DNA of 23,974 nt from AC-32 sp035518635 (GCA_035518635.1 DATIXI010000038.1:1-23974), one strand, 5' to 3'; shown: positions 15,014 to 22,543, counted from the stretch's first letter. A program made the numbers and translations. The notes: generated from the letters alone by a model not told the origin.

Positions 15014-15793
15014 TCACAGGACTTTCTTCTCCGCGAGGAACTCGAGGATCGCGTCCGCCGCCGAGCCGTCGTCGTCGATCTTGCGCGTCTCCCCTCGCGG
15101 CGGCGGGTCGCCGAGCGCGTAGACCTCGGTCGCCGACCCCGCCTCACCCGCGGCACCGGCCTCGAGCCCGAGATCCCCGAGCGCCACGGTCTCCTGCGGC
15201 TTTTTCTTCGCGCCCATGATCCCCTTCAGCGACGGGTAGCGCGGCTCGTTGATCGCGTCCGAGACCGCGAGCACCGCGGGCAGCGGCGCCTCGATCACGT
15301 CGTAGCCGTACTCCGTCTGCCGCTTCCCCCGAACCTTGCCGTCCTCGCGCGTGAGCTCGGCCACCTGCGAGATCAGCGGCCGGCGCAGCCGGTCGGCGAC
15401 CGCGGCCCAGAGCACCGCGCCGTCGGAGTCGCTCGCCTGCTGGCCGAAGAGGACGAGGTCAGCCTGCTCCCGCTCCAGCACCGCGGCCAGGATCCGGCTC
15501 GTCGCGACGAGGTCGGACCCGGCCGCTTCCTCGTCGCTGACGAGGACCACCCGGTCGGCGCCCATTGCGAGCGCCTTGCGCATCGCCTCGAGCGCGCCCT
15601 CCGGGCCGAGCGAGACGATCACGATCTCCCCGTCGCCCGCGGCCTCCTTCAGCCTCAGCGCTTCCTCGATGGCGTTGATGTCGAACGGGTTCAGCGCGCC
15701 CTCGCCCGAGCGGTCGAGCCGCTTGGTCGCAGGGTCGAGCCGCAGACGAGCGGCCGCGTCGGGCACGTACTTGGCACAGACGGCGATCTTCAT
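15014..15793 (-). CDS. etfB: Electron transfer flavoprotein beta subunit
   Basis: This 259-residue subunit pairs with EtfA to shuttle electrons and carries the AMP-binding fold. It begins MKIAVCAKYVPD and has LNPFDINAIEEALRLKE, FGQQASDSD (115-123) and the EtfB signature EPRYPSLKGIMGAKKKP. The open frame extends 34 codons upstream, but ATG 15793 is chosen because the protein then starts with the family N-terminus and a TAGCAT -10-like box lies 10 bases before it. It is the first gene of a run that continues to tsaC, and it is divergent from the M23 peptidase gene. Confidence 0.96.
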   Translation of the reverse strand: MKIAVCAKYVPDAAARLRLDPATKRLDRSGEGALNPFDINAIEEALRLKEAAGDGEIVIVSLGPEGALEAMRKALAMGADRVVLVSDEEAAGSDLVATSRILAAVLEREQADLVLFGQQASDSDGAVLWAAVADRLRRPLISQVAELTREDGKVRGKRQTEYGYDVIEAPLPAVLAVSDAINEPRYPSLKGIMGAKKKPQETVALGDLGLEAGAAGEAGSATEVYALGDPPPRGETRKIDDDGSAADAILEFLAEKKVL

Positions 15794-15803
15794 CGCGGCG
15801 CGG

Positions 15804-15809
15804 ATGCTA
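15804..15809 (-). promoter_or_regulatory. Probable -10 box of etfB
   Basis: On the minus strand TAGCAT, identical to the glyA box, lies 10 bases before the etfB ATG. A leader of only a few bases would result. Confidence 0.4.
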
Positions 15810-15825
15810 CAAGCGAGACCTCTGT

Positions 15826-15831
15826 TAGGGT
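15826..15831 (+). promoter_or_regulatory. Possible -10 box of the M23 peptidase gene
   Basis: TAGGGT (TANNNT) lies 18 bases before GTG 15850 in the 56-base divergent gap with etfB. This would give a leader of about 10 bases without an obvious Shine-Dalgarno. Support is weaker than for the 6-7-base cases. Confidence 0.3.
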
Positions 15832-15849
15832 CCCGCCCTTCGGCCGCCC

Positions 15850-16761
15850 GTGAACCCTTCCGGGACGACAGCCCGAGCAGTTCTCGCTCTCGCACTCGCG
15901 CTCTTCGTGACCCTCGTGGTCTCGACGGCTGCCGCGGGCCCGAAGGCGACCCCCGCGCCCACCACGCCGGTCGTCTTCCCGGTGCTCGGGCCGACCACCT
16001 ACACCGACGACTTCGGCGATCCGCGCCCCGGCGGACGACACCAGGGGATCGACATCCTCGCCCCGAAGCGCGCGCTCGCGCTCGCGGCCGAGGCGGGCAA
16101 GGTCAAGTTCTGGACGAGGTCGGCCTCGGCCGGCTGCATGCTCTACCTCTACGGCGCGAGCGGCACGACCTACTACTACATCCACCTCAACAACGACCTC
16201 ACGAAGCAAGACGACAACCGCGGCAAGTGCGTGGCGGGCACGGCCTACGCGAAGGGCCTGAAGAACGGCGCCAAGGTGTCGGCCGGGCAGGTGATCGGGT
16301 ACGTGGGCGACTCCGGAGACGCGAACGGGCTCCACCCGCACCTGCACTTCGAGGTCCATCCGGGGCGAGGCGCGGCGGTCGACCCCTACCCGACCCTCCA
16401 GACGGCCACGCATCTGCTCTTCGCCGTGCCGCGCGGCACGCCGTTCACGCTCAAGCTCCGCGGGAAGATCACGGCGGTCTCGGAGGACGCGATCCGGATC
16501 AAGGTCCGTAGCGTGAGCGCCTGGCCGATGGCCCAGAAGCAGCCGTCGATCTCCAGGACCCTGCTCGTGCTCGTCCCGTCCACCGCGATCGTCCAGTCGG
16601 TGCGGAAGTTCGGCGCTCCTGGCGCCTCGACCGACCTGATGGACGCGACGGAGGGTGAGTCGGTCGAGCTCTGGACCTCCGCGGCGCCGGCGACGCTCAA
16701 AGCTGAACGCGGCGACGACCTCGCCCTCAGCGCCTCGCTGATCTCGGTCGCCGGGCCCTAG
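15850..16761 (+). CDS. Secreted M23 (LytM-type) metallopeptidase
   Basis: This 303-residue exported protein starts with a signal peptide (hydrophobic core at about residues 9-29, likely cleavage after STAAA). The peptidase domain holds the zinc ligands His64 and Asp68 in HQGIDIL and the HxH motif His164-Leu-His166 in HPHLHFEV, with YYYIHLNND between them. M23 enzymes cut peptidoglycan cross-links or activate amidases. All catalytic ligands are present, so it may be active. Residues 190-303 form a separate beta-rich domain of unknown role. GTG 15850 is the start because the signal peptide follows directly. Confidence 0.9.
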   Translation: MNPSGTTARAVLALALALFVTLVVSTAAAGPKATPAPTTPVVFPVLGPTTYTDDFGDPRPGGRHQGIDILAPKRALALAAEAGKVKFWTRSASAGCMLYLYGASGTTYYYIHLNNDLTKQDDNRGKCVAGTAYAKGLKNGAKVSAGQVIGYVGDSGDANGLHPHLHFEVHPGRGAAVDPYPTLQTATHLLFAVPRGTPFTLKLRGKITAVSEDAIRIKVRSVSAWPMAQKQPSISRTLLVLVPSTAIVQSVRKFGAPGASTDLMDATEGESVELWTSAAPATLKAERGDDLALSASLISVAGP

Positions 16762-16780
16762 CAGCGCCGAGGCGCGGGCT

Positions 16781-16786
16781 TAGACT
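16781..16786 (+). promoter_or_regulatory. Probable -10 box of the cyclase gene
   Basis: TAGACT matches TANNNT and is followed by 6 bases and GTG 16793, the same leaderless geometry seen at glyA. It lies in the 31-base gap after the peptidase gene. Confidence 0.5.
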
Positions 16787-16792
16787 CGGCCC

Positions 16793-19700
16793 GTGACGGT
16801 CTGCGTCTCGTGCGGCGCCGAGAATCCGGACGGCTTCCGCTTCTGCGGAAGCTGCGGGGCCGAGCTCGCCGCAGGGCCGCAGGCCGATATGCGCAAGACG
16901 GTCACGGTCCTGTTCTGCGACCTCGTCGGCTCGACCGCGCTCGGCGAGCGCACCGATCCGGAGGTGCTCCGGGGGCTGATGGCCGCCTATCACGCGGAGC
17001 TGCGCGCGATCCTCGAGCGCCACGGGGGGACCGTGGAGAAGTTCGTCGGCGACGCGGCGATGGCCGTGTTCGGCATCCCGCACGTCCACGAGGACGACGC
17101 GTTGCGTGCGGTCCGCGCCGCGGCCGAGATGCGGGAGGCGGTCGGCCGGCTCGGCCTCGATGTCCGCATCGGCCTCAACACCGGCGAGGTCGCCGCGGGA
17201 TCGGGCGAGACGCTCGTCACAGGCGACGCCGTCAACGTCGCCGCTCGCCTCGAGCAGGCGGCCGGCTCGGGGGAGGTCCTGATCGGCGAGCAGACGGAGC
17301 ACCTCGTCCGCGACGGTGTGCGCGCCGAGCCTGTGGCGCCCCTCGAGCTCAAAGGAAAGTCGGCCGGCGTTCCGGCCTTCCGCCTGCTCGAGGTGCTGCC
17401 GGACGCGCCCGCCTTTACCCAGCCGATCGACGCCCCCTTCGTCGGGCGGGCCCGGGAACTGGAAGCGCTGCGTGGTGCATCCGTCCGGGCCGCCGAGGAG
17501 CAGGCGCCCCAGCTCTGCACGATCGTCGGTCCGCCCGGGATCGGAAAGTCGCGCCTCGCCCGCGAGTTCCTCGCGGGCGCTGAAGGCCAAGCGCGGATTC
17601 TCGTCGGGCGCTGCTTACCCTACGGAGAGGGCATCACGTACTGGCCGCTCGGCGAAATCGTCCGCCAGGTGGGCGGGGAGAGCCCTCGCGAACTGATCGC
17701 CGGGCTCGTCGGCGGCGAGGAGGCCACCTTCGTCGCGGACCGCATCGTCGGCGCGATCTCGCTCGGACCGGCCGGGGGCTCGCCGGAGGAGATCTCCTGG
17801 GCGGCGCGCAAGCTCTTCGAGGCGCTGGCTCGCGACCGGCCGTTGATCGTGGTCGTGGACGACATCCACTGGGCGGAACCTCCGCTGCTCGACCTGCTCG
17901 AGTACGTGGTGAGCTTCGCCGCGGATGCGCCGCTGCTCGTCCTCTGCACGGCGCGGCCCGACCTGTTCGAGGAGCGCCCGTCCTGGTCGAACCCGCGGCC
18001 GAGCACGGTGCTGGTCAGCCTCGAGCCGCTCCCGGTCGCGGACTCGGAGACGCTCGTCGACGAGCTGCAGGAGGTGGACCGCGACGTACGCGCGAGGATC
18101 GTCGCGGCCGCCGAGGGAAACCCGCTCTTCGTCGAGCAGCTCCTAGCGATGCGGGCCGAAGGCGGTGAGAGCGAGCTCATGATGCCGCCGACGATCCAGG
18201 CGCTGCTCTCGGCCCGCCTGGACCGGCTCGAGCCGGAGGAGCGCGCAGTCGTCGAGCGTGCCTCCGTCGAGGGTCGGCTGTTCCACCGCGGAGCGGTCAC
18301 GGAGCTCCTTCCGGCCTCGGAACGCGCCGCAGTGAGCTCGCACCTGGTCACGCTCGTCCGCAAGGAGTTCATCCGTCCGGATCGCGCGGTGTTCCTCGGC
18401 GACGACGGCTTCCGCTTCGGCCACGTTCTGATCCGCGACACCGCCTACGAGTCGATGCCGAAGAGGCTTCGCGGCGAGCTGCATGAGCGCCTCGTCTCCT
18501 GGTTCGAGGAGAAGCTCGCCGAGCGTTCGGAGGAGTACGACGAGATCCTCGGGTACCACCTCGAGCAGGCGGCCCGCTACGGCGACGAGCTCGGAGCGCC
18601 CGATCCGGCGCTCGCGGGCCGGGCCGCGGGCAAGCTCGGCGCCGCGGGCAGGCGCGCGCTCGAACGCGGAGACATGGACGGAGCGGTCAACCTCCTGGCG
18701 CGGGCCACCGCGTTGCTCCAGCAGGACGATCCGGCTCGCATCGAGCTCGAGGTCGATCGCGGCGAGGCCTTGCTCGAAGGTGGGCGCCTGGCAGAGGCAG
18801 AATCGCTCCTCGGCGACACCGTCGCCCGCGCGGCGAGCATCGGCGATCCGCTCCTCGTCGCCAGGGCCCGAGTCGGTTTCGCCAGCGTTCGCGTCCAGAC
18901 CGAGGGATCGCAGGCACACGGAGACATCCGACGGGAAATCGCGCCACTCGTGGCCGCCCTCGAGCAGGCGGGAGACGACCGAGGAGCGTCAGATGCTCTT
19001 CGCCTGCTGGGCAAGCTGGCGACGTGGGACAACGACTACGTGACCGGCACCGAGCTCCAGGACCGCGCGCTCGCGCACGCGCGCCAGGCCGGAGACGAAC
19101 GGCGCGAGACCGCAATCATCAGGTTCATCGTCTCCGATGCCCTCTGGGGCCCGGAGCATGTCGAGCCGGCACTGGCCCGCTGCAGGGCGATCCTCGACGG
19201 GACCTCCAACCGGCGCGTTCAGGCGAACTGCCTGATCCGGATCGGGGGTCTCGAGGCGTTCGCGGGCGATCTCGCCAGGGGACGCGAGACGATCGCCTCT
19301 GCCCGAGCCATCATGGACGACCTCGGCCTCCGTCACCTCAGGGCTCACTCGACGGACGTCGCCGTCCTCGTCGAGATGCTGGCCAGAGACTATGAGGCAG
19401 CGGAGCACGAGGCGAAAGCTGCCTACGCCATCCTCGAGGAGATGGGCGACCGCACGTATCAGGCCTCCGAGGCCTACCTGGTCAGCAGTGCGCTCACGGC
19501 TCAGGGCCGCATGGACGAGGCCGAGACCTGGCTGAGCAGCGCCCAGGCGCTCGGCGACCCGGATGCCCTCGATCTCGTGCTCCAGGCGCGGATCGCCGCG
19601 GGCCGTGGTCGTCTGGGAGAAGCGGAGAGCCTCGCCCGCGCCGCGCTCGCCCAGGGCGACGAGCGGCACGTGCCGCTCTTCGAAGACCCACGGTTCACGC

Positions 19701-19840
19701 TCGCCGAGATTCTCGCCCACTCGGGCAAGAGCGGAGAGGCGCGCGACCAGGCCGGGGCCTGCTTGCGGCGCTTCCAGGCAAAGGGGATCGTCCCGATGAT
19801 CGAGAGCGTGGAGGCACTGCTGGCGGAGCTTCCGGCCTAG
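16793..19840 (+). CDS. Class III nucleotide cyclase with zinc ribbon, ATPase and TPR-like domains
   Basis: This 1015-residue cytoplasmic protein has four parts. A zinc ribbon (Cys4, Cys7, Cys18, Cys21) comes first. The cyclase domain (about 34-200) has metal ligands Asp43 (LFCDLVGST) and Asp87 (KFVGDAAMA) and the transition-state pair Asn148/Arg152 (GDAVNVAARL). The AAA/STAND-type ATPase (about 213-480) has Walker A GPPGIGKS (246-253) and Walker B VVVDDIHWAE (353-362). A long alpha-helical TPR-like C-terminus (about 600-1015) completes it. Such proteins are common in actinobacteria and are thought to be signalling regulators. Position 141, an Asp that selects the purine in canonical cyclases, is Leu here, so substrate preference is uncertain. 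Its stop shares CTAG with the convergent enoyl-CoA hydratase. Confidence 0.93.
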   Translation: MTVCVSCGAENPDGFRFCGSCGAELAAGPQADMRKTVTVLFCDLVGSTALGERTDPEVLRGLMAAYHAELRAILERHGGTVEKFVGDAAMAVFGIPHVHEDDALRAVRAAAEMREAVGRLGLDVRIGLNTGEVAAGSGETLVTGDAVNVAARLEQAAGSGEVLIGEQTEHLVRDGVRAEPVAPLELKGKSAGVPAFRLLEVLPDAPAFTQPIDAPFVGRARELEALRGASVRAAEEQAPQLCTIVGPPGIGKSRLAREFLAGAEGQARILVGRCLPYGEGITYWPLGEIVRQVGGESPRELIAGLVGGEEATFVADRIVGAISLGPAGGSPEEISWAARKLFEALARDRPLIVVVDDIHWAEPPLLDLLEYVVSFAADAPLLVLCTARPDLFEERPSWSNPRPSTVLVSLEPLPVADSETLVDELQEVDRDVRARIVAAAEGNPLFVEQLLAMRAEGGESELMMPPTIQALLSARLDRLEPEERAVVERASVEGRLFHRGAVTELLPASERAAVSSHLVTLVRKEFIRPDRAVFLGDDGFRFGHVLIRDTAYESMPKRLRGELHERLVSWFEEKLAERSEEYDEILGYHLEQAARYGDELGAPDPALAGRAAGKLGAAGRRALERGDMDGAVNLLARATALLQQDDPARIELEVDRGEALLEGGRLAEAESLLGDTVARAASIGDPLLVARARVGFASVRVQTEGSQAHGDIRREIAPLVAALEQAGDDRGASDALRLLGKLATWDNDYVTGTELQDRALAHARQAGDERRETAIIRFIVSDALWGPEHVEPALARCRAILDGTSNRRVQANCLIRIGGLEAFAGDLARGRETIASARAIMDDLGLRHLRAHSTDVAVLVEMLARDYEAAEHEAKAAYAILEEMGDRTYQASEAYLVSSALTAQGRMDEAETWLSSAQALGDPDALDLVLQARIAAGRGRLGEAESLARAALAQGDERHVPLFEDPRFTLAEILAHSGKSGEARDQAGACLRRFQAKGIVPMIESVEALLAELPA

Positions 19841-20604
19841 CGGCCGCGGAAGACCGGCTCGCGCTTCTCGGCGAAGGCCGTCAGGCCCTCCCGAGCGTCC
19901 TCGGTGCCGAAGAGGCCGCCGAACTCTTCGGCCTCGCGCTCCAGGTTCCGGGCGTGGTCGCCCTGGAGTGCGTCGTTCAGCGCGCGCTTGGCGGCCACGA
20001 GCGCGATCGGGCTCTTGGAGGCGAGGAGGCTCGCCACCTTAATCGCCTTCTCCAGCACCGGGTCGTGGACGCCGTTGACGAGGCCGAGCGCGAGCGCCTC
20101 CTCGGCGGCGACGAGCCTGCCGGTCAGGATCAGGTCCTTGGCCACGCCGAGCCCGCAGGCGCGCGCGAGCCTCTGCGTGCCGCCCCAGCCGGGGATGATC
20201 CCGAGGTTGATCTCGGGTTGGCCCAGCCGCGCTCCCGAGGATGCATAGCGAAAGTCGCACGCGAGCGCGAGCTCGCAGCCGCCTCCGAGCGCGAAGCCGT
20301 TGATCGCCGCAATCGTCGGCTTGGGCATCGTCTCGAGCAGCCCTCCCGCCTCGTGGCCCAGCGCCCCCCACTCCTTCGCCTCCTCGACCTCGAGGCCGCT
20401 CATGTACTTGATGTCCGCGCCCGCGACGAACGCCTTCTCGCCGGAGCCCGTGAGCACGACGACGCGCGCCTCCGCGTCCTCCGCGAGCTCGGCGAGGCGG
20501 TCGCGCAGCTCCTCGAGGGTCGGCCGGTCGAGCGCGTTCATCGCCTCCGGCCGGTCGACCGTGACGATCGCGATCCCGCCCTCCCGCTCGACGAGAACGG
20601 CTAT
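19837..20604 (-). CDS. Enoyl-CoA hydratase/isomerase family protein, probable AUA start
   Basis: This crotonase-fold enzyme probably hydrates enoyl-CoA. It has the oxyanion-hole parts FVAGADIKYM and NGFALGGGCELA, with both catalytic glutamates: Glu111 (GCEL) and Glu131 (GQPEI), 20 residues apart as in the family. The first ATG (20541) gives only 234 residues and loses the conserved first strand. Sequence upstream in the same frame encodes AVLVEREGGIAIVTVDRPEA, the expected N-terminus, but holds no ATG, GTG or TTG. Starting at ATA 20604-20602, which overlaps the mutase-subunit stop as ATAG, gives 255 residues, the usual length. Identity is firm; the start is an inference. Confidence 0.9.
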   Translation of the reverse strand: MAVLVEREGGIAIVTVDRPEAMNALDRPTLEELRDRLAELAEDAEARVVVLTGSGEKAFVAGADIKYMSGLEVEEAKEWGALGHEAGGLLETMPKPTIAAINGFALGGGCELALACDFRYASSGARLGQPEINLGIIPGWGGTQRLARACGLGVAKDLILTGRLVAAEEALALGLVNGVHDPVLEKAIKVASLLASKSPIALVAAKRALNDALQGDHARNLEREAEEFGGLFGTEDAREGLTAFAEKREPVFRGR

Positions 20605-20996
20605 GCGGGAACCTTCTCTTGCAGGAACTCGACGATCTCGGACATCGGCGCCCCCGGCGTGAACACCGCCGCGACGCCCTGGGCGCGCAGCTCCTCGGCG
20701 TCTTCGGTCGGGATCGTTCCGCCGACGACCACGAGCACGTCCTCGGCACCGTTCTCCTTCAGGCCTTCGAGGATCCGCGGCACGAGCGTCATGTGCGCGC
20801 CGGACAGGATCGAGATGCCGACCGCGTCCGCGTCCTCCTGGATCGCGGTCTCGACAATCTGCTCCGGCGTCTGATGAAGTCCCGTGTAGATGACTTCCAT
20901 GCCCGCGTCCCGGAGCGCCCGTGCGATGATCTTGGCCCCCCGGTCGTGGCCGTCAAGACCGGGCTTTGCTATGACGACACGGATCTTGCGCGCCAC
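20601..20996 (-). CDS. Cobalamin-binding subunit of a B12-dependent acyl-CoA mutase
   Basis: This 131-residue stand-alone B12-binding domain has the motif DGHDRG (15-20) with the cobalt-ligating His17, then GISILSGAH and VVGGTIP, which line the corrinoid tail. It corresponds to the C-terminal domain of methylmalonyl-CoA mutase and acts with a separate catalytic subunit, whose gene ends at 23201. GTG 20996 is chosen because it gives the family N-terminus (ARKIRVVIAKPGLDGHDRG) and a TATACT box lies 7 bases upstream. The enoyl-CoA hydratase follows with an apparent 4-base overlap. Confidence 0.95.
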   Translation of the reverse strand: MARKIRVVIAKPGLDGHDRGAKIIARALRDAGMEVIYTGLHQTPEQIVETAIQEDADAVGISILSGAHMTLVPRILEGLKENGAEDVLVVVGGTIPTEDAEELRAQGVAAVFTPGAPMSEIVEFLQEKVPA

Positions 20997-21003
20997 GAAC
21001 CGA

Positions 21004-21009
21004 AGTATA
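21004..21009 (-). promoter_or_regulatory. Probable -10 box of the cobalamin-binding subunit gene
   Basis: On the minus strand TATACT, a near-perfect -10, is followed by 7 bases and GTG 20996. Its upstream end overlaps the first base of the ATG of the divergent gene. Confidence 0.55.
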
Positions 21010-21737
21010 TGAGCCTGAATTTGACCATCGTCGGCTGCTCCCCGGCCTGGCCGAACCCCGGCGGGGCGCAGTCCGGCTACCTCCTCGAGGGCCCCGGCCG
21101 GCTGCTGCTCGACTGCGGCCCCGGCGTCCTCGCGCGGCTCAGGGAGTCCGAGGCCTGGCCGACGCTGGACGCGATCGCGATCACCCACTGGCACCTCGAC
21201 CATTGGGGCGATCTCGTGCCCTGGGTCTGGGGCGCGACGCTCGGGCCGGGCCAGGACGTCGAGCGGCCGGAGCTCTGGGTCCCGCCCGACGGGCGGGAGA
21301 TGCTCGGCTCGATCGGGGCTCGGATCGGCCAGCCAGGGATGTTCGAGGAAGCCTTCGAGATGCACGAGTACGCCGAGTGCGAGCCGTTCGAGGCCGCAGG
21401 CTTCGAGGTCACGGCGCACCGGGTCCTGCACTACGACCTCGTCGCGTTCGGCTTCCGGGCCTCGGCGAACGGGACCGTCCTCAGCTACTCGGGCGACTCG
21501 GGCCCGAGCGACGAGCTGGTCGCGCTCGCCCGCGACGCCGACCTGTTCGTCTGCGAGGCGACGCTCCTCGCCCCCAACCCGGAGGGCGGCAAGCGCGGGC
21601 ATCTGAGCGCCGAGGAGGCGATCGCCGCGTTCGAGGCCTCCGGCGCCAAGCGCCTCCTTCTCACGCACCGACCGTTCGAGCGCCCGCTCGACGCCGGCCT
21701 TGAGCAGGCGTGGGACGGGATGGAAGTCGAGATCTAG
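21009..21737 (+). CDS. Metallo-beta-lactamase-fold hydrolase, RNase Z-like
   Basis: This 242-residue protein has the metal motif HWHLDH (60-65, HxHxDH), LLLDCGPGVL (33-40), a central His in VTAHRVLH, the SYSGDSGPS segment with its metal-bridging Asp and a final His in RLLLTH. Together these make a complete two-metal site. The layout resembles the RNase Z/ElaC branch of the fold, but the long tRNA-binding arm is not evident, so it is likely a general MBL-fold hydrolase of unknown substrate. No signal peptide is present. ATG 21009 lies only 12 bases from the divergent gene start. No Shine-Dalgarno or -10 box of its own is evident, so its promoter may lie within the neighbouring gene. Confidence 0.88.
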   Translation: MSLNLTIVGCSPAWPNPGGAQSGYLLEGPGRLLLDCGPGVLARLRESEAWPTLDAIAITHWHLDHWGDLVPWVWGATLGPGQDVERPELWVPPDGREMLGSIGARIGQPGMFEEAFEMHEYAECEPFEAAGFEVTAHRVLHYDLVAFGFRASANGTVLSYSGDSGPSDELVALARDADLFVCEATLLAPNPEGGKRGHLSAEEAIAAFEASGAKRLLLTHRPFERPLDAGLEQAWDGMEVEI

Positions 21738-21750
21738 CCCGCCGGGCTAG
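21734..21750. terminator. Palindrome containing both stop codons of a convergent pair
   Basis: CTAGCCCG, a central C, then CGGGCTAG form a perfect 17-base palindrome. The plus-strand gene stops at TAG 21735-21737 and the minus-strand gene at TAG 21749-21747, one in each arm. It could fold as a 7-bp stem with a GCC loop on either transcript and act as a bidirectional barrier. No U-run follows, so termination is only inferred. Confidence 0.45.
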
Positions 21751-22529
21751 CGCGACCTGGAGCCGTAGTCTGGAAGGCGAGGGAGGCTTCGCTCATGCTC
21801 GATGCGCGCCCGGCGACCCGCGTGCCAGCCACGGATGGCGAGGACGAGCGGGATCACGAAGATCAGCGAGAGTATGCCCAGCGGTAGAAGCAGCCAGATC
21901 GAGCTCAGTCGGGCCTCGGGAGCCGGCGCCTTGCCGATCGCCGGACCGTTCGACCCGTTCGCGGCGGCCATCGCCGAGCCCGGCGACGGCTGCCACTGGT
22001 CGACGAGCCACATCTTGTGCCCGCCGTGGCGCACGCGCTTGAGCTCGATGAAGAAGATCATCGCGACCTTCACGCCGGAGTGGGCCCTCGGAAAGACTGC
22101 GACGTCGAAGCCGACCGTGTTGCCGTAGTTGTAGTCGAGCTCCCACTTCGCGTGGTCGACCGGGTATGGGACGATCTCCGTGTTCTCGCCGCGGTCCCAG
22201 TCCTTGCGCGGGGTGTCGGCCTTCAGTGCCGGAGCGGTGATCGCCCACGCCGAGTGCATGTCCTTGCGGTCGACTGCTTCGTGGACGAAGCGCTGGACGA
22301 CCGGGAGGACGCTTGCGGCCTCCGTCCTCGTGAACCTGACGTTCTTCGGCTGCGGCGCGGGCACGAACGGCTTCCCGGGCGTCACCGGCGACGACGTGGA
22401 GGTGGCCGTGTTGCGCTCGAGCGCGATCAGCAGCCCCACGCCCGCGGCCAGCACGAGGACGATCACGAGCACCAGCAGCCGGCGGCGCCTACGCGGAGAC
22501 GAGAGAAGTGCCCGCGCGCTCCTGCCCAT
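21747..22529 (-). CDS. Membrane-anchored protein of unknown function, paralogue A
   Basis: I do not recognise the family of this 260-residue protein. It has an arginine-rich start (RRRRR at 13-17), a membrane segment at 18-36, a Ser/Thr/Pro linker (40-62) and a compact domain (about 65-182). A second membrane segment (211-232) and a basic tail follow. The domain shares with the neighbouring gene the pattern RF...AV.RK......AW.IT, then W......VPYP, then GHK.W.V..W.P. Size and layout suggest a small NTF2-like or cone-shaped fold, which is inferred. ATG 22529 follows a TAGAAT box by 6 bases. The second membrane segment is absent from the paralogue. Confidence 0.82.
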   Translation of the reverse strand: MGRSARALLSSPRRRRRLLVLVIVLVLAAGVGLLIALERNTATSTSSPVTPGKPFVPAPQPKNVRFTRTEAASVLPVVQRFVHEAVDRKDMHSAWAITAPALKADTPRKDWDRGENTEIVPYPVDHAKWELDYNYGNTVGFDVAVFPRAHSGVKVAMIFFIELKRVRHGGHKMWLVDQWQPSPGSAMAAANGSNGPAIGKAPAPEARLSSIWLLLPLGILSLIFVIPLVLAIRGWHAGRRARIEHERSLPRLPDYGSRSR

Positions 22530-22530
22530 G

Positions 22531-22543
22531 CCTAGATTCTAGG
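22531..22543 (-). promoter_or_regulatory. -10 box inside a 13-base palindrome before paralogue A
   Basis: The plus-strand sequence CCTAGATTCTAGG is a perfect palindrome. On the minus strand it contains TAGAAT (22541-22536), 6 bases before ATG 22529. A repressor bound to it would cover the -10 and start site, but no regulator is known. Confidence 0.45.

Noticed and set aside
14956..15156. Small 66-codon minus-strand frame at the end of etfB
   Set aside because: It is Arg/Ser-rich, overlaps etfB in another frame and shows no start signal; it is a shadow.
19837..20604. Enoyl-CoA hydratase as a pseudogene or frameshifted gene
   Set aside because: The frame is open and matches the family from the first strand to the stop, both catalytic Glu are kept, and only the start codon is unusual.
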